Assembly: GCF_024734405.1 (NCBI RefSeq)
Contig: NZ_CP059556.1
Location: 806,001-870,000 of the forward strand
From: Saccharopolyspora gregorii
Lineage (GTDB): Bacteria; Actinomycetota; Actinomycetes; Mycobacteriales; Pseudonocardiaceae
Direction of reading: 5' to 3'
Length of the DNA stretch: 64,000 nt
Shown: piece after piece, positions 23,201 to 35,200 of the stretch
How positions within the stretch are numbered: the first letter of the stretch is position 1
How the letters are laid out: each line of letters opens with the position of its first letter
The notes under the pieces: generated by a model
What the model was told of the DNA's origin: nothing
What the model saw: the letters and a program-made list of their open reading frames with translations, nothing else
The model's database searches: none
Translations under genes and position numbers: made by a program

Positions 23201-26200
23201 GCAGCAGGCGCTGCGCAGCGACGACCTGCCGCGCGCCACCCCGGACGAGCTGCGCGCCTTCGACCTGGACGCCCGCATCCTGCTGGGCGAGGTCCGCGCC
23301 GACCGCGCCGCGCGGCTGGAACGGCTGCACGAGGAGGCGAAGGCCCGCGCCGAGGAGGGCGGCGCCCCGATCGTCTTCCACGAGGGCGGCGTTCCCGGCG
23401 GCGTGACCAGCCGGCCCGGCGTCAAGCTCGGCTTCGAGGTGGAGTTCAGCCTCCCCGAAGCCGGGTTCGAGAACTCCGTCCGCGAGCTGTTCACCGACCT
23501 CAAGGACGGCGGCCACACCCAGCAGGACGGCGCCGGGTTCCCGCTGCCCCAGCAGGGCGGCGACATCGTCAAGCGGGCCAACGACGCCCACGGCTGGGCG
23601 ATGGCCGACGAGGCGTCCTTCCCCGCCGGCGTCGAGCTGATCTCGCCGATCCTGCGCCCCGGCGACGACGCGGCCGTCTGGCCCGGGCTCGCCGACGTGC
23701 TCGGGATGGTCCGGGATCACGGCGGCAGCGCTCGTGGCACCGGCGGGCACGTCAACCTGAGCTTCGCCGAGCAGCTCACCCCGCAGCAGTACGTGCGGCT
23801 GGCGCAGCTGACCAAGGGCTTCGAATCGGTGCTGTTCCGCCTCGGCAACCACACCGACGGCAGCGGCGACCGCAGCCTCGACTACGTGGGCCCGAACCCG
23901 CTGCCGGTCGACCCGGCCACGGTGTCCGGGGTCGGCGACCTGCGCGCGCTCAACCAGGGCGCGCAGCGGCAGGCGAAGTACGACGCCGTCAACTTCCGCA
24001 ACATCGAGGGCTCGGCGAGCGACCGCGTGGAGATGCGGTTCTGGGCGGGCAGCCTCGACGAAGCCGAGTGGCAGGTGCGCGCCGAGCTCACCGCCGCGAT
24101 GGTCGCCGCCGCGCAGGACCCGACGATCCACGCCCGCCTCGACGAGCTGATGTCCAGGCCCGCGCTGCTCAACCACGGCAAGGCCGACCTGGCGCAGCTG
24201 CAGGAACTGCTGGAGCTGCTGCCGCTGAGCCCCGAGTCCGAGGCGCAGGCCGTCCAGCTGTTCGCCCGCACCGAGCCCTGGACCCTGGACGGGTCGAACG
24301 ACAGCTACGACCGCGCGCAGAGCATCACGCTGCCCGGCGGCGGGCTGTACTTCCCGAACCCGCGCAACTCGCTCACCTCCGCGATCGAGGTGGCGCGGCG
24401 GCTGCCGAACCTGCCGGACACCGACCTGGTGCTCGCCACCCTCGTCCCGGACGACCCGGACATGGTGCAGCTGTGGGACGGCGAACCGGTGGACGGCACC
24501 GGGTTCGCGTCCTCGCTGAAGGAACGCGGCATCGGCGGCGAGAACGCGATCGTGCTGGGCATCTCCGGGGTGCTGCAGTCCGACCCGGACGTGACGCACG
24601 ACGGCCCCGACCCGTTCGCCGAGGACCTGGAGTCCGACTGGGTCAGCGACCTCGTCGTGGACAACACCGTCTACGCGGCCTCGAAGGTGGCGCTGACGCC
24701 CGACGGCAGGCTGCTCGCGGTCCGCGAGGTCGTCCGCGGCCAGGACGGCACTGTCCGCTTCGAGCCGGACCCGCGCGGCTGGGTCGTGCTGGAGGAAGGC
24801 CACTCCTACGCCACCGGCGAATCCGACCTGGCGACGGCGCTGGAGACCGAGCGGGACGCCGAGGGCGAGCTCGACTCCGAGTTCGCGTCGAACCGCGACG
24901 AGGACTCCGACGTCGACATGTCCGACGACGCGTCCGAGGGCTCGCGCGGCGACGAGGACGCCGACGGCGAGACCGACCCCGACTTCGCCTCCGACCGGGA
25001 CGCCGACTCCGACGTCGACATGGACGACGTCTCGGACGGTTCCCGCTCCGACGAGGACGCCGAAGGCGAGATCGACTGGGACCACTACCAGCAGCACGCG
25101 GCCGGCGACCCGGGCCAGAGCACGGCGCGTCCCGCCCCGGCCCCGCAGGGCGACCTGTTCGACGGCGGCTTCTCCGACTCGTTCGGCGAGCAGTTCTGGG
25201 AGCAGTTCGCCCAGGACGACCCGTTCGGGACGAACTGGGGCGAGTTCGGCGACTTCGGGTCGCTGCCGCCGGCGGACGACGTCAACGCCTGGCTGCCCGG
25301 CCTCGACGCCCTGGTCGACGACGCGCGCGCCGAGCCCGTCAGCCGCTGGTCGACGCTGCTGGAGTCCGCCGGCGACGGCGCGCTCCCGCCGGAGGCCGTC
25401 CGCGAGCTGCACGGCGACACCGCCCGCACCCTGGCCGCCGAACTGCTGGAGGTGGCCGCCGGGAAGCGCGAACCGTTCGAGATCCACGTCGTCTCGCACA
25501 GCGTCGACGAGAACCCGGCCACCAACGCGCGGCGCAGCAACGAGGTCGTCTCCCGGCTCACCGCCGCCCTGGAAGCGGAGCTGGCGGCCGCCCAGCCGGA
25601 CGTGCCCGCCGAGCAGCGGCGCGCGCTGCACGACCTGAACGTCCCGCTCGTGGTCGAGCGCGAGTACTCGCTGCTGGACTCGGCGGGGGTGACGACCGCG
25701 CCGGTCACCGACTACGCGAAGCCGTGGAAGGCCGACTCCGAACCGTCCGTCGAGGACCCGGCCTGGCGGCGCGCCGAGGTCACCCGCGCCGGCTGGTTCG
25801 ACCCGCACTGGGGCAGGTTCGAGCCCTCCGACTGGGAACACCTGCGGCGGCCCATCCCGGACGGCACGGTGCGCACCGAGGACGCCATCGGCACCATGGC
25901 GGCGACGGTCGCACCGCGGGACGCGGCCCCGGACCGCGCCGCGTTCGCGTTCGGCCCGAACACGGTGACCACGCAGATCACCTACGACTTCCAGCGCATC
26001 GAGGTCCGGCCCGGCCGGTTCGTGCAGGAGCTCACCTACCGTCCGTACCTGGACACCGACTCGTTCCTCGCCCCGGCCCGCGAAGCCGCGAACCGCGACC
26101 GGGAGCTGCTGGAGGCGAAGCAGGAGGTCCTCAAGAGCGACCGGCTGATGGTCGAGATCCACGAGGCGGCGAGCCAGCCGGAGGAGGCCGCGTCCGCCCG

Positions 26201-29200
26201 GGCCACCGCGGACTTCACCCAGCTGGAGGTCGACGGGTTGCAGCGGAAGGCGGACGCGTCCGCCGCCGAGCTCGCCCGCCAGGAAGCGCGCGTCGAAGCG
26301 CTCAAGGACCGGGTCCGCGCCCAGGTCACCGAGAACCCGTTGCAGGGCCGCCGGATGGCCGTGTCCGGTGACCAGTTCCACGCTCGCATCGAGTTCGCCA
26401 CCGATCCCGCTGCCGCGCACCAGGTGGTGCGGGTCGGCGAGAAGGTCCGGGCGAACCAGTTGCTCTGGGACGTCGACATGACGGGCAAGATCGGCGAGCA
26501 CGAGTGGTTCCACTCCTACGGCCTGCCCGACGAGTACGCCGACCGGAACGGCTACGACCGGGGGACCAGGGACTTCGGCGGCGAGCAGATCCGGGAGTAC
26601 CAGGTCCGGCTGCACCTGGACGAGGCCCACCTCGCCGAACACCGCACCAAGATCGCGGAAGAGGCGGAGAAGAAGGCCGACGGCGCGGAGTTCACCGCCG
26701 ACGCCGACGAGTTCAACGCGGCAACGATGCCCGCGGCGCGCGACGAGCACGGTGCTCCGATGTACGACGCCGCCGCGCTGCAGCGCCAGGCCGAGAGCTC
26801 CCGGGAGAACGCGCAGCGGCTGCGCGCCGAAGCCGACCGCGCGCGGCAGCGGGTGGGCGAGGTCGCCCAGGACCTCGCCGAGCTCAAGGAACGCGCCACC
26901 CGGGGCGTCCGCGAGCTGTTCGACCCGAGCCGGATGCACCCGAAGGCGCGCTACGGCGTCGAGGTCTCCTTCGTCGACGAGCCGTTCTACGCGCACAAGA
27001 AGCTGAAGGTCAGCGACGCCGCCGACGTCGCCACCACGGACACCGAGCACTGGGGCAGCTCCGACGACGCCGCGGCCGCCGCCGAGCACGTCGCCGCGCA
27101 CCTCGGGCTCACCCCGGACTTCGTGTCCGCGCTGCGCTCCGGCGACGCCGCCGAGCTGCGGCAGCTCCCGCGCGACGAGCGGCGCGTCGTCAACCGCGCC
27201 GACCCGCCGCTGCCCATCGACACCGCCACCGGGGAACGGCACCCGCGCCGCAACGCCTACATCGACGACGGCGGCCTGATGGGCCAGCAGGTCGGCGACC
27301 TGCTGCCCCGCCACCTGTGGCGCATCGAGCAGATCGCGCGGGCGTCCGGCATGCGCCCCGACGTGGTGCAGCCCGGCCCGGAGCGCGTCGCGCGGCGCCT
27401 CGAATTCCTGCTCGGCAGGCCCGAGGTGCAGCCGGACCTGGTGCTGGGCGAGCTGCGCGACCTGGTCGGCAACCAGGCGGGCATCGACGCGGTGCGGGAG
27501 CGGTTCGGCCGGGACGGCGAGCCCTCGTTGGACGAGCGGATCAAGTCGGCGCTGCCCGAGGCCGACGCGAACCGCGCCGAGCGCTACCTGAGCGGCCACT
27601 CGCAGGAGGTCCTCGACTTCGAGGACTTCCTCGCCGCGGAACCGCTGCCGGAGCTGGACCTCGACGGCCTCGGCGACCTCGACCTGTTCGGAAACCTGGA
27701 CGGGACCGGCACCGGAGCGGGCGGGGTGTTCGATCCGTTCACCACCGATCCGCTCGGCACCGATCCGTTCACCACCGGGAACGTCGGGGACGGGACCACC
27801 GCGAATCCGGAGCTGTTCGCCGCGCTCGACGTCAACGCGATCGACGTGAGCGCGCTCGACTTCGGGAACCTCGGCGACTTCGACGTGAACGCGCTGGGCG
27901 ACCTGGCGAACCCGGTGGACCCGGTGGACCCGGTCGACTGGGGCGCCTTGGGCGATCCCGCGACCTGGGGTGATCCCGCGACCTGGGGCGACCTCGGGAA
28001 CCTGGACGGCACCGGACTCGCGAACCCGGCCACCGACGGCGCCGGGAACCCGCCCCAGGGCGACCAGATGCCGGGCCTGGACTTCACCGCCGCCTCGCAC
28101 GGCACCTTCGCCGCGGGCGACCCGTTCGCCGCGCTCGGCGACCTGCCGCCCGCGGACCCCGAGCTGCTGCGGATGCTCGGCGACCACGGCGACGTGGAGA
28201 TGACCGACGCCCGGACCGACGCGCCGCAGCGCGAGCCCGCCGAGGGCACCGGGCAGGACCGGCAGCCGTCCGCCCCGTCCACGGCCCCGCCGCCGGACCC
28301 GCGGTTCGACCCGCGCCTGCTCGAATCCGGAACCGAGCGCTCCGGCATCTCGCCGGACCTGCGCGCCCGGCTGGACGCCGCGCCGGTGCAGCAGCGCGGC
28401 CGGATCCGCGAGCTGCCCGACACCGACGTGGTGGAGCGCTCCGCGTTCGAGGTGCGCCGCGCGGTGTCCTCCGACGGCGTGCTGGTCAGCGAGGCCACCG
28501 TGCGCATCCGGCAGCGGAGCTCGCTGCCGCGCACCGCGGCCGACGCGGACTGGGCGCGGATGGTGCACGACGTGGACCGGCGGTTCAACCGGCCGAACCT
28601 GGTGCTGCCCAACGGCGACGTGCTCCGGGTGCGGGTGCTGCGCGCCGGCCCCGGCGAGGAACCGCACCACTCGGTGACGCTGGACGCCGCGGGCCGCGGC
28701 GACCAGACCTCCTGGCGGTTCGGCGACCCGAACCGGTTGCGCGCCATCGGTTCCATGCTGGGCCTGCCCGTCGAACCGGACACCGCAGGCAGTCTGATGG
28801 GCGTCCCGGACGAGGCCGGCAACGCGGTCCTGCGCACCCGGCACGCCGAGGTGCTCGGCCAGCACATCGGTGAGGTCCCCGCGCACTCGCCGGAGTTCCA
28901 GGAGCCGCGCCTCGCCGAGAGCCGGGGCCCGGCCGCGCGGCTGCGCGCCGCCGCCGACCTGATGCGCAGGCACCTGAGCACCAGCGCGCACCGCTTCACC
29001 GGCGACCAGCTGGAGCGGTTCGCCCAGGTCGTGCGCGCCGCCGACGCGCCGTCGCTGAGCGGGGTCCCGCTGCACGGGCTGCGCGCCGCCGCCGACCGGG
29101 CCGAGCAGGCCGTGCAGCAGATCCGCCGGGTCGCCGCCGACGAGCTGCGCGGCGGCTACGAGCGGGCGCGGCTCGACGCCGACGACGGCCGCAACCCGAT

Positions 29201-32200
29201 CACCTTCCACGTGGACGGCGTGCCCGGCGGCGCCAGCTCGCGGCCGGACGTCCGGCTCGGCCTGGAGCTGGAGGTGCAGTACGACCGCACCGTGCAGGGC
29301 CTGCGGGAGGCGGGCGACGCCACCACCTACCTGCGGCAGGTCGGCGACCCGGACCCGGTGTTCGAGGAGCAGCTGTCCGGCCTCGCCCACGAACTGCGCG
29401 AAACCGGTTTCCTGCCCGAGGAACCGGTCGAGGGCACGCTGCTCGCGCCGCAGGACGAGCGGGTCGCCGAGGCGCGAGACGCGGGCAAGTGGTCCCTGGT
29501 CGAAGAGGGCGCGCACATCCAGGGCTTCGAGCTGGTCTCGCCGATCCTGCGCCCGGGCGCGGAACCCGGCACCTGGCACGACATCGCCGAGCTGACCGGG
29601 CTGCTGCGGGCCCACGAGGGTTCCGCGGCGAACACCGGCGGGCACGTCAACGTCAGCTTCACCGAACAGCTCACCCCGACCGAACACGTCCGGCTGGCCC
29701 GCATCCAGAAGGGCTTCGAGTCGGTCCTCTACCACCTCGGCAACCACCCGGGCGGCCTGAAGCAGCGGCTGCTGACGATGGTGGGCCCCGGCCCGCTGCC
29801 CGCGGACCCGTCCCGGGTGCCCACCGCCACCGAGGTCACCGGGCTCAACCGCACCAGGGACGAGGGGCTCAGCTTCCGGCACATCACCGGCGGCGACTCG
29901 GACCGGCTCGAATTCCGGTTCTGGGCGGGCACCCTCGACGCGGGCGAGACCCAGGCGCACGCCGAACTCAGCGCCGCCATGATGCTCGCCGCGAAGGACC
30001 CGAGCATCGATCGCGCGCTGGACGCGCTGATGACCGAGCCGAAGCTGCTCGGCCGCGCGCCCGCCGGGCTGCCCGAGCTCGCCGACCTGCTGGCGCTGCT
30101 GCCGCTGAGCCCGGCGGCCCGGGAGCAGGCGGTGCAGCTGTTCGCGGTCACCCGCGAGTGGGAGAACACCGGCACCAACGACCTCGACCACCGGACGCAG
30201 GCGGTCGGGCTCCCGCACGGCGGCCTGCTCTACCCGGCGCCGGGCACCTCGGTGCGCAGCGCGGTCGGGCAGGCCCGCAACCTCTCCGCGCTGTACTCCT
30301 CGGTGGACGTGCTGTCCGCGGCGGTGCGCCCCGACGAGCGGATCGCGCTGTGGGACGGCGGCGTGCTGGAGCCGGCGGACTTCATCGACTCGGCGAGCGA
30401 ACGCAACTTCGGGCAGGTCGTGCCCGGCGTGCTCGCGGTCTCCGGGGGCAGCCGGCTGGGCTGGCTGCCGGACCTGGTGGCCGCCACCGACGAGGGCATC
30501 ATCGCCACCGCCGCGCAGGTGTTCCACACCCCGGACGGCAGGCTCGTCGCCGGACACGCGGTCGTCGGCGCCGACGGGACCGTGCGCGTCCAGCGCGACC
30601 CGCAGGGCTGGACGAAGCACGGCGAGGACGGCGCGGAGCACAGCGGCCTGGCCGACCTGGGGGAGGCGCTCGCCGAGTTCGGCCACGACGGCGACCGCGC
30701 CGGGCAGCCGGTGGAAGGCCGGATCACCGAGCCGCTGCCGGAGACCGCGCGCGGCTCGCGCCGCCGCCCGGCCGCGAGCCCGGACGACATGGACGTGGAC
30801 TCGCCGAGCTACGAGTCGGCACCCAACCCGGGCTGGGCCGGCGACGCCCCGACGCCGGGCGCGGACTCCCTGCCGGACACCGCCTCCCTGCCGGACACCG
30901 CCTCCCTGCCGGACACCGAACCGTGGGGCGGCTCGCCCGCGCCGACCCCGGGCGCGGCGATGGACCTCGACCCGGACCAGCCGGTGAACTCCATCGAGTC
31001 CGACCCGCCCGAGGAGATGGTGGAGTGGGCCGGTCACTTCGACGACGCCGACCCGGCCCTGCTGCCGCGGGACGCCGCGGTGAAGCTGCGCGACGAGTCC
31101 GCGCGCTCGCTGGCCACCGAACTGCTGGAGGTCGCGCGCGGCGAGCGCGAGCCCTTCGAGATCCGGGTGCACGGCGGGTACACCGACGCGCACGGGCCCG
31201 AGGTGAGCGCGCAGCGCACCCAGCAGGTGCTGGACGGCCTGCACCGGTCGCTGGAAGCGCACCTGGACGCGCTGCAACCGGAACGGCCCGTCGCCGAGCT
31301 GACCGCCGCGCTGGAGGCGGTCCGCGTCGCCCGCGAATCGGCGCTGCCGCTGCACGACCTCGCGGATGCCGTCGGCCCGGTCCGCGACGAGCTGCCGCAG
31401 GGCGAGGCCCGCGCCGCGCTGGACGCCCTCGGCGCCGCGGTGCGCGACACCACGCAGCAGGCCGCCGGAGCGCGGGACCGCCTCGGCGCCGCGCTGCAGC
31501 GGGCGGAGACCGCGCTCGCCGCCGAGGTCCGCGCCGCCCAGCGGCACACCCTCGCCAGCCTCGGCGTGCGCATCGGCGCCAAGAACGCGGCGGACGACGA
31601 GAACGCGGTGTTCATCACCAGCATCGAGACCGAGGCGCACGGGAAGTACTGGCCGGACGGCGTCGAACCGCCCACCACCTCCTCGGAGTGGCGGCACACC
31701 AAGGCGCGGCACGCCTCCTGGTTCGACCCGCTGTGGAACAAGCTGGAACCGGCGGACTGGGAGCACCTGCGGCGGCCCATCCCGGACGCGACGGTGAACT
31801 CCGAAGCGCTCGACCTGCAGCTGAGCAGCACCGTCCACAAGCCGGACCCGAGCGACGTCGGCCCGGACCTGCCGAGCGACGCCATCCCGACCCTGGCGTT
31901 CGACGGGCAGTGGCTGACCGGCGACATCGCCTACGACGTGCAGCGCATCGAGGTCGAGCCGGGCCGGTTCGTGGAGGAGCGCACCTTCAAGGCGTACCTG
32001 GACGTGGCGAGCCTCGCCGATCTCCGGGCGGACGCCCGACGGCGCTCGCGGCTCGCCGACCGCGAGCAGCAGCGCGCGCTCGACCTGGACAACGCCGCCA
32101 CGTTGCTGGAGATCGGCGGCTCCGCGCACGACCCGGAGGTCCGCTCGGCGCGGGCGAAGGCCGACGCCGCCCGGAAGCGGGCGGACCTGCAGCGCGCCAA

Positions 32201-35200
32201 GGCCGACGACGCCGCCCGCGCGCTCGCCGCCGAGGAGCAGCGCGTCGAGGGCCTCAAGGAACGCTCGCTGCAGCAGGTCGAAGAGATCCACAACACCGGG
32301 TTCCGGCTCCCCGTCGGCGACCAGTTCCACGGCAGGCTCGTGTTCCCCGAGGACCCGGCGCAGGCCCACCGCACCGTGGCGGTGTCCGGCAAGACCGACA
32401 TGGACCAGACGAACTGGAACATCGACGACGACGGCAGCGGCGTCGCGCACGAGGTCGGCCACTTCTGGGGCCTGCCCGACGAGTACCGGGTGCGGGCCAA
32501 GTTCGACCGCAGCGGCACCCGCGAGTTCCGCGGCAAGAAGCTGCCGGTCTACACCGTCAAGGTCCACCTGGACACCGGTCCGCTGCTCGCCCGGCACCAG
32601 GACCGCGCGCACAGCTTCCGCCGCGAGGCCGATGAGGCCGCGGAGATCGCCGAGCTCGACCGGGTCGAGGCCGACGAGCTCGAAGCGCACCTGATGGACG
32701 ACGACTCCGAGACCCCGCCGCCGGAGGTGGTGGAGGCCCGCGACCAGGCCGAGCAGTCCCGCGACATCGCCGACGTGCGCCGCCGGGAGGCCGAGGAGGC
32801 CGAGGAGAAGCTGGCCGAGGCCCGCGCCGAGCTCGACGAGTTCCAGGAGAAGGCGGTCAAGGGCGTCGAGACCGAGTTCCACCCGAGCCGGATGCACCGC
32901 GAAGCGCGGTACTTCGTGGACCTGCAGTTCGTCGACGACCCGCGCGAGGCGCACCTGAGCCGGGAGATGCACCCGAAGCGCAAGGGCGACCCGGACCCCG
33001 ACCTGTGGGAGATCAGCGACAAGCCGGAGCTGGTCAACACGCGGATCGGCGCGCAACTGGGCCTTCCGCTGAAATACCTGCACGCGCTGCGCAGCGGCAA
33101 GACCGGCACGCTGCGCGCGCTGCCGAAGGACGATCGGCGGATCTTCAACGTCGACGACCAGAAGCTGCCGATCGACCCGGCGACCGGCGAGCCGCACCGG
33201 CCGTTCAACTCGTACGTCGACGACGACGGGCTGATGACCGGCAGGCAGCGGGTGTTCCTGCCGCGCAACGCCTGGCGGATCGAGCAGGTCGGTCACGACC
33301 TGGGCGTGCGGCCCGACGTGCTCCAGCCCGGCCCGGTGCGGCTGGCGCAGCAGGCCGAGCGGCTGCTGTCGCAGAGCGAGGCCGAGCACCAGAAGCCCCG
33401 CCCGCTGCCGAAGGGCCTCACCGTCGCGCCCGCGGAGCGCTACCGGCCGACCCGGCAGATGGCGCTGCTGGAGGAGTTCGCCGAGCTCGCCCGCAACCCG
33501 GAGGGGCTGGACGCGGTCCGCGCCGAGTTCCACCGCGCCACCGGGCAGGACCTGGACCAGGTGATCCACCGCGAACTCGGCCCGGACGCGCTGGACCAGG
33601 TGCGGGCGCTCGTCGACGGGTCCGACGACACCGCGATGTCCGACGGGGGCTCGGAGACCGAGCTCAACACCGAACCCGAATCCGGGGACGAGTCCGACGG
33701 CGGGAGCACCGGCAGCCGCCCGTCCGGCGCCGAGCGCGGCGACCACGTCATCACCATCCCGGACGACCTCCGCCCCGACGACGGCCCGCGCTACCCGATG
33801 CCGGACCTGACGGCCGCGCCGGAGACCGAGCCGCTGCTGGAGCGGACCCACCAGGTCCAGGAACTGTTGCCGCGCAACGTGGTCCGCGCCGAACAGCTCG
33901 ACGGCACCGCGCTCCGCGCCGACGTGCGCTCGGCCATGCTGCAGGTCGCGGTGCCGCCGGAACGCGCCGACCAGGTGCTGCACGGCCTGTCCGACACCGA
34001 GCTCAAGAACGGTTTCACCGCGCTGCACGGCGAAGGGCTCGTCGTGTCCTCCGGCATCGGCGACGACGCCGTCGAAATCCTCGTGCGCGCCCGGCTCGAC
34101 GACGACAGCACCGGGGGAGAGCCGGCCCCGCCGACCACCGCCCCCGCGAAGAAGGGCAAGGAGAACAAGCTCGACAACGCCTCCGGCGGCTTCGGCAAGG
34201 TCAAGAATTCCTCGGACTCGCCGTCGATCCGCGACGACGGCTACGCCCACCGCGGCAGCATTCCGCTGCCGTGGCTGCCCGGGACGTCGATGCAGACGGC
34301 GCTGAGCCTGAAGGGCCTCACCCCGCAGCGCAGCTGGAGCAGCACCGACAGCTCCGAGTTCCAGCACGGCTCCAACGTGGAACCGGGCGGCAAGCGGACC
34401 CGCAGCCTGCACGACATGGCGCACACCGCCACCGTGCTGCGCAACGGCCACGCCGCGGTGCGGGTCAGCGGCTCGACGCCGGGCGCGGTCACGGTCAGCA
34501 CCCCGAACTCGCTGCACGGCCTGCGGCCCACCGAGGACGCCGACGGCACCGCCGACTTCGGCGCCCCGCGCCCCGGCGACTCCACCCGCCTGCGCGGCGA
34601 CCGCGCGCTGTTCGAGCAGGCCCGCGAGCTGGTGCACCGGCACCCGGACTGGGCGGGCAAGGCCGACGAGATCGGTTCCGCGCTGCGCGGCACCCTGCGC
34701 GGGCTGGTCAGCAGCACCTCGCTGAGCCGTCGCGGCGTGGACCTGCTCTCCGGCGGCACCCTCGTCGAGCAGCTGCGGACCGTCGGCGCCGACGGCCGCG
34801 ACCGCACCGCCACCGTGGAGCTCAAGGCCCGCCGCGGGGCGAACCGCGAGCACGTCACCGACGGCGGCCTCGACGGCAAGATCGCCACCAAGTCCGGGCG
34901 CAAGGACGGCCACGCCGCCGAGCGCACCGTCGAGCAGCCGGTGGACCTCGGCGGCCGCGTCCGGCTCACCCAGAACGTCTGGGGCGACGACGCGGGCAAC
35001 AGCATCGACGTGCGCGGCGCGGTGCAGGGCAAGCTCACCTCGCACGAGGAGCACGGCGTCACCCGCAACGACGACCTGCGCACCGAGCTGGCCTGGGAGC
35101 GCAAGGGCGCGCTGCACGTCGGGACCGCCGACCTCACCTACGACCTGCGGATCCGCTTCGACGACGGCGTCGTCGAGGACGGTTCGGTGGACGTGCCCGC

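Noticed and set aside
27640-28330. RTX-type calcium-binding repeats in the Asp/Gly-rich linker.
   Set aside because: No GGxGxDxUx nonapeptide register is present; the segment is irregular low-complexity sequence.
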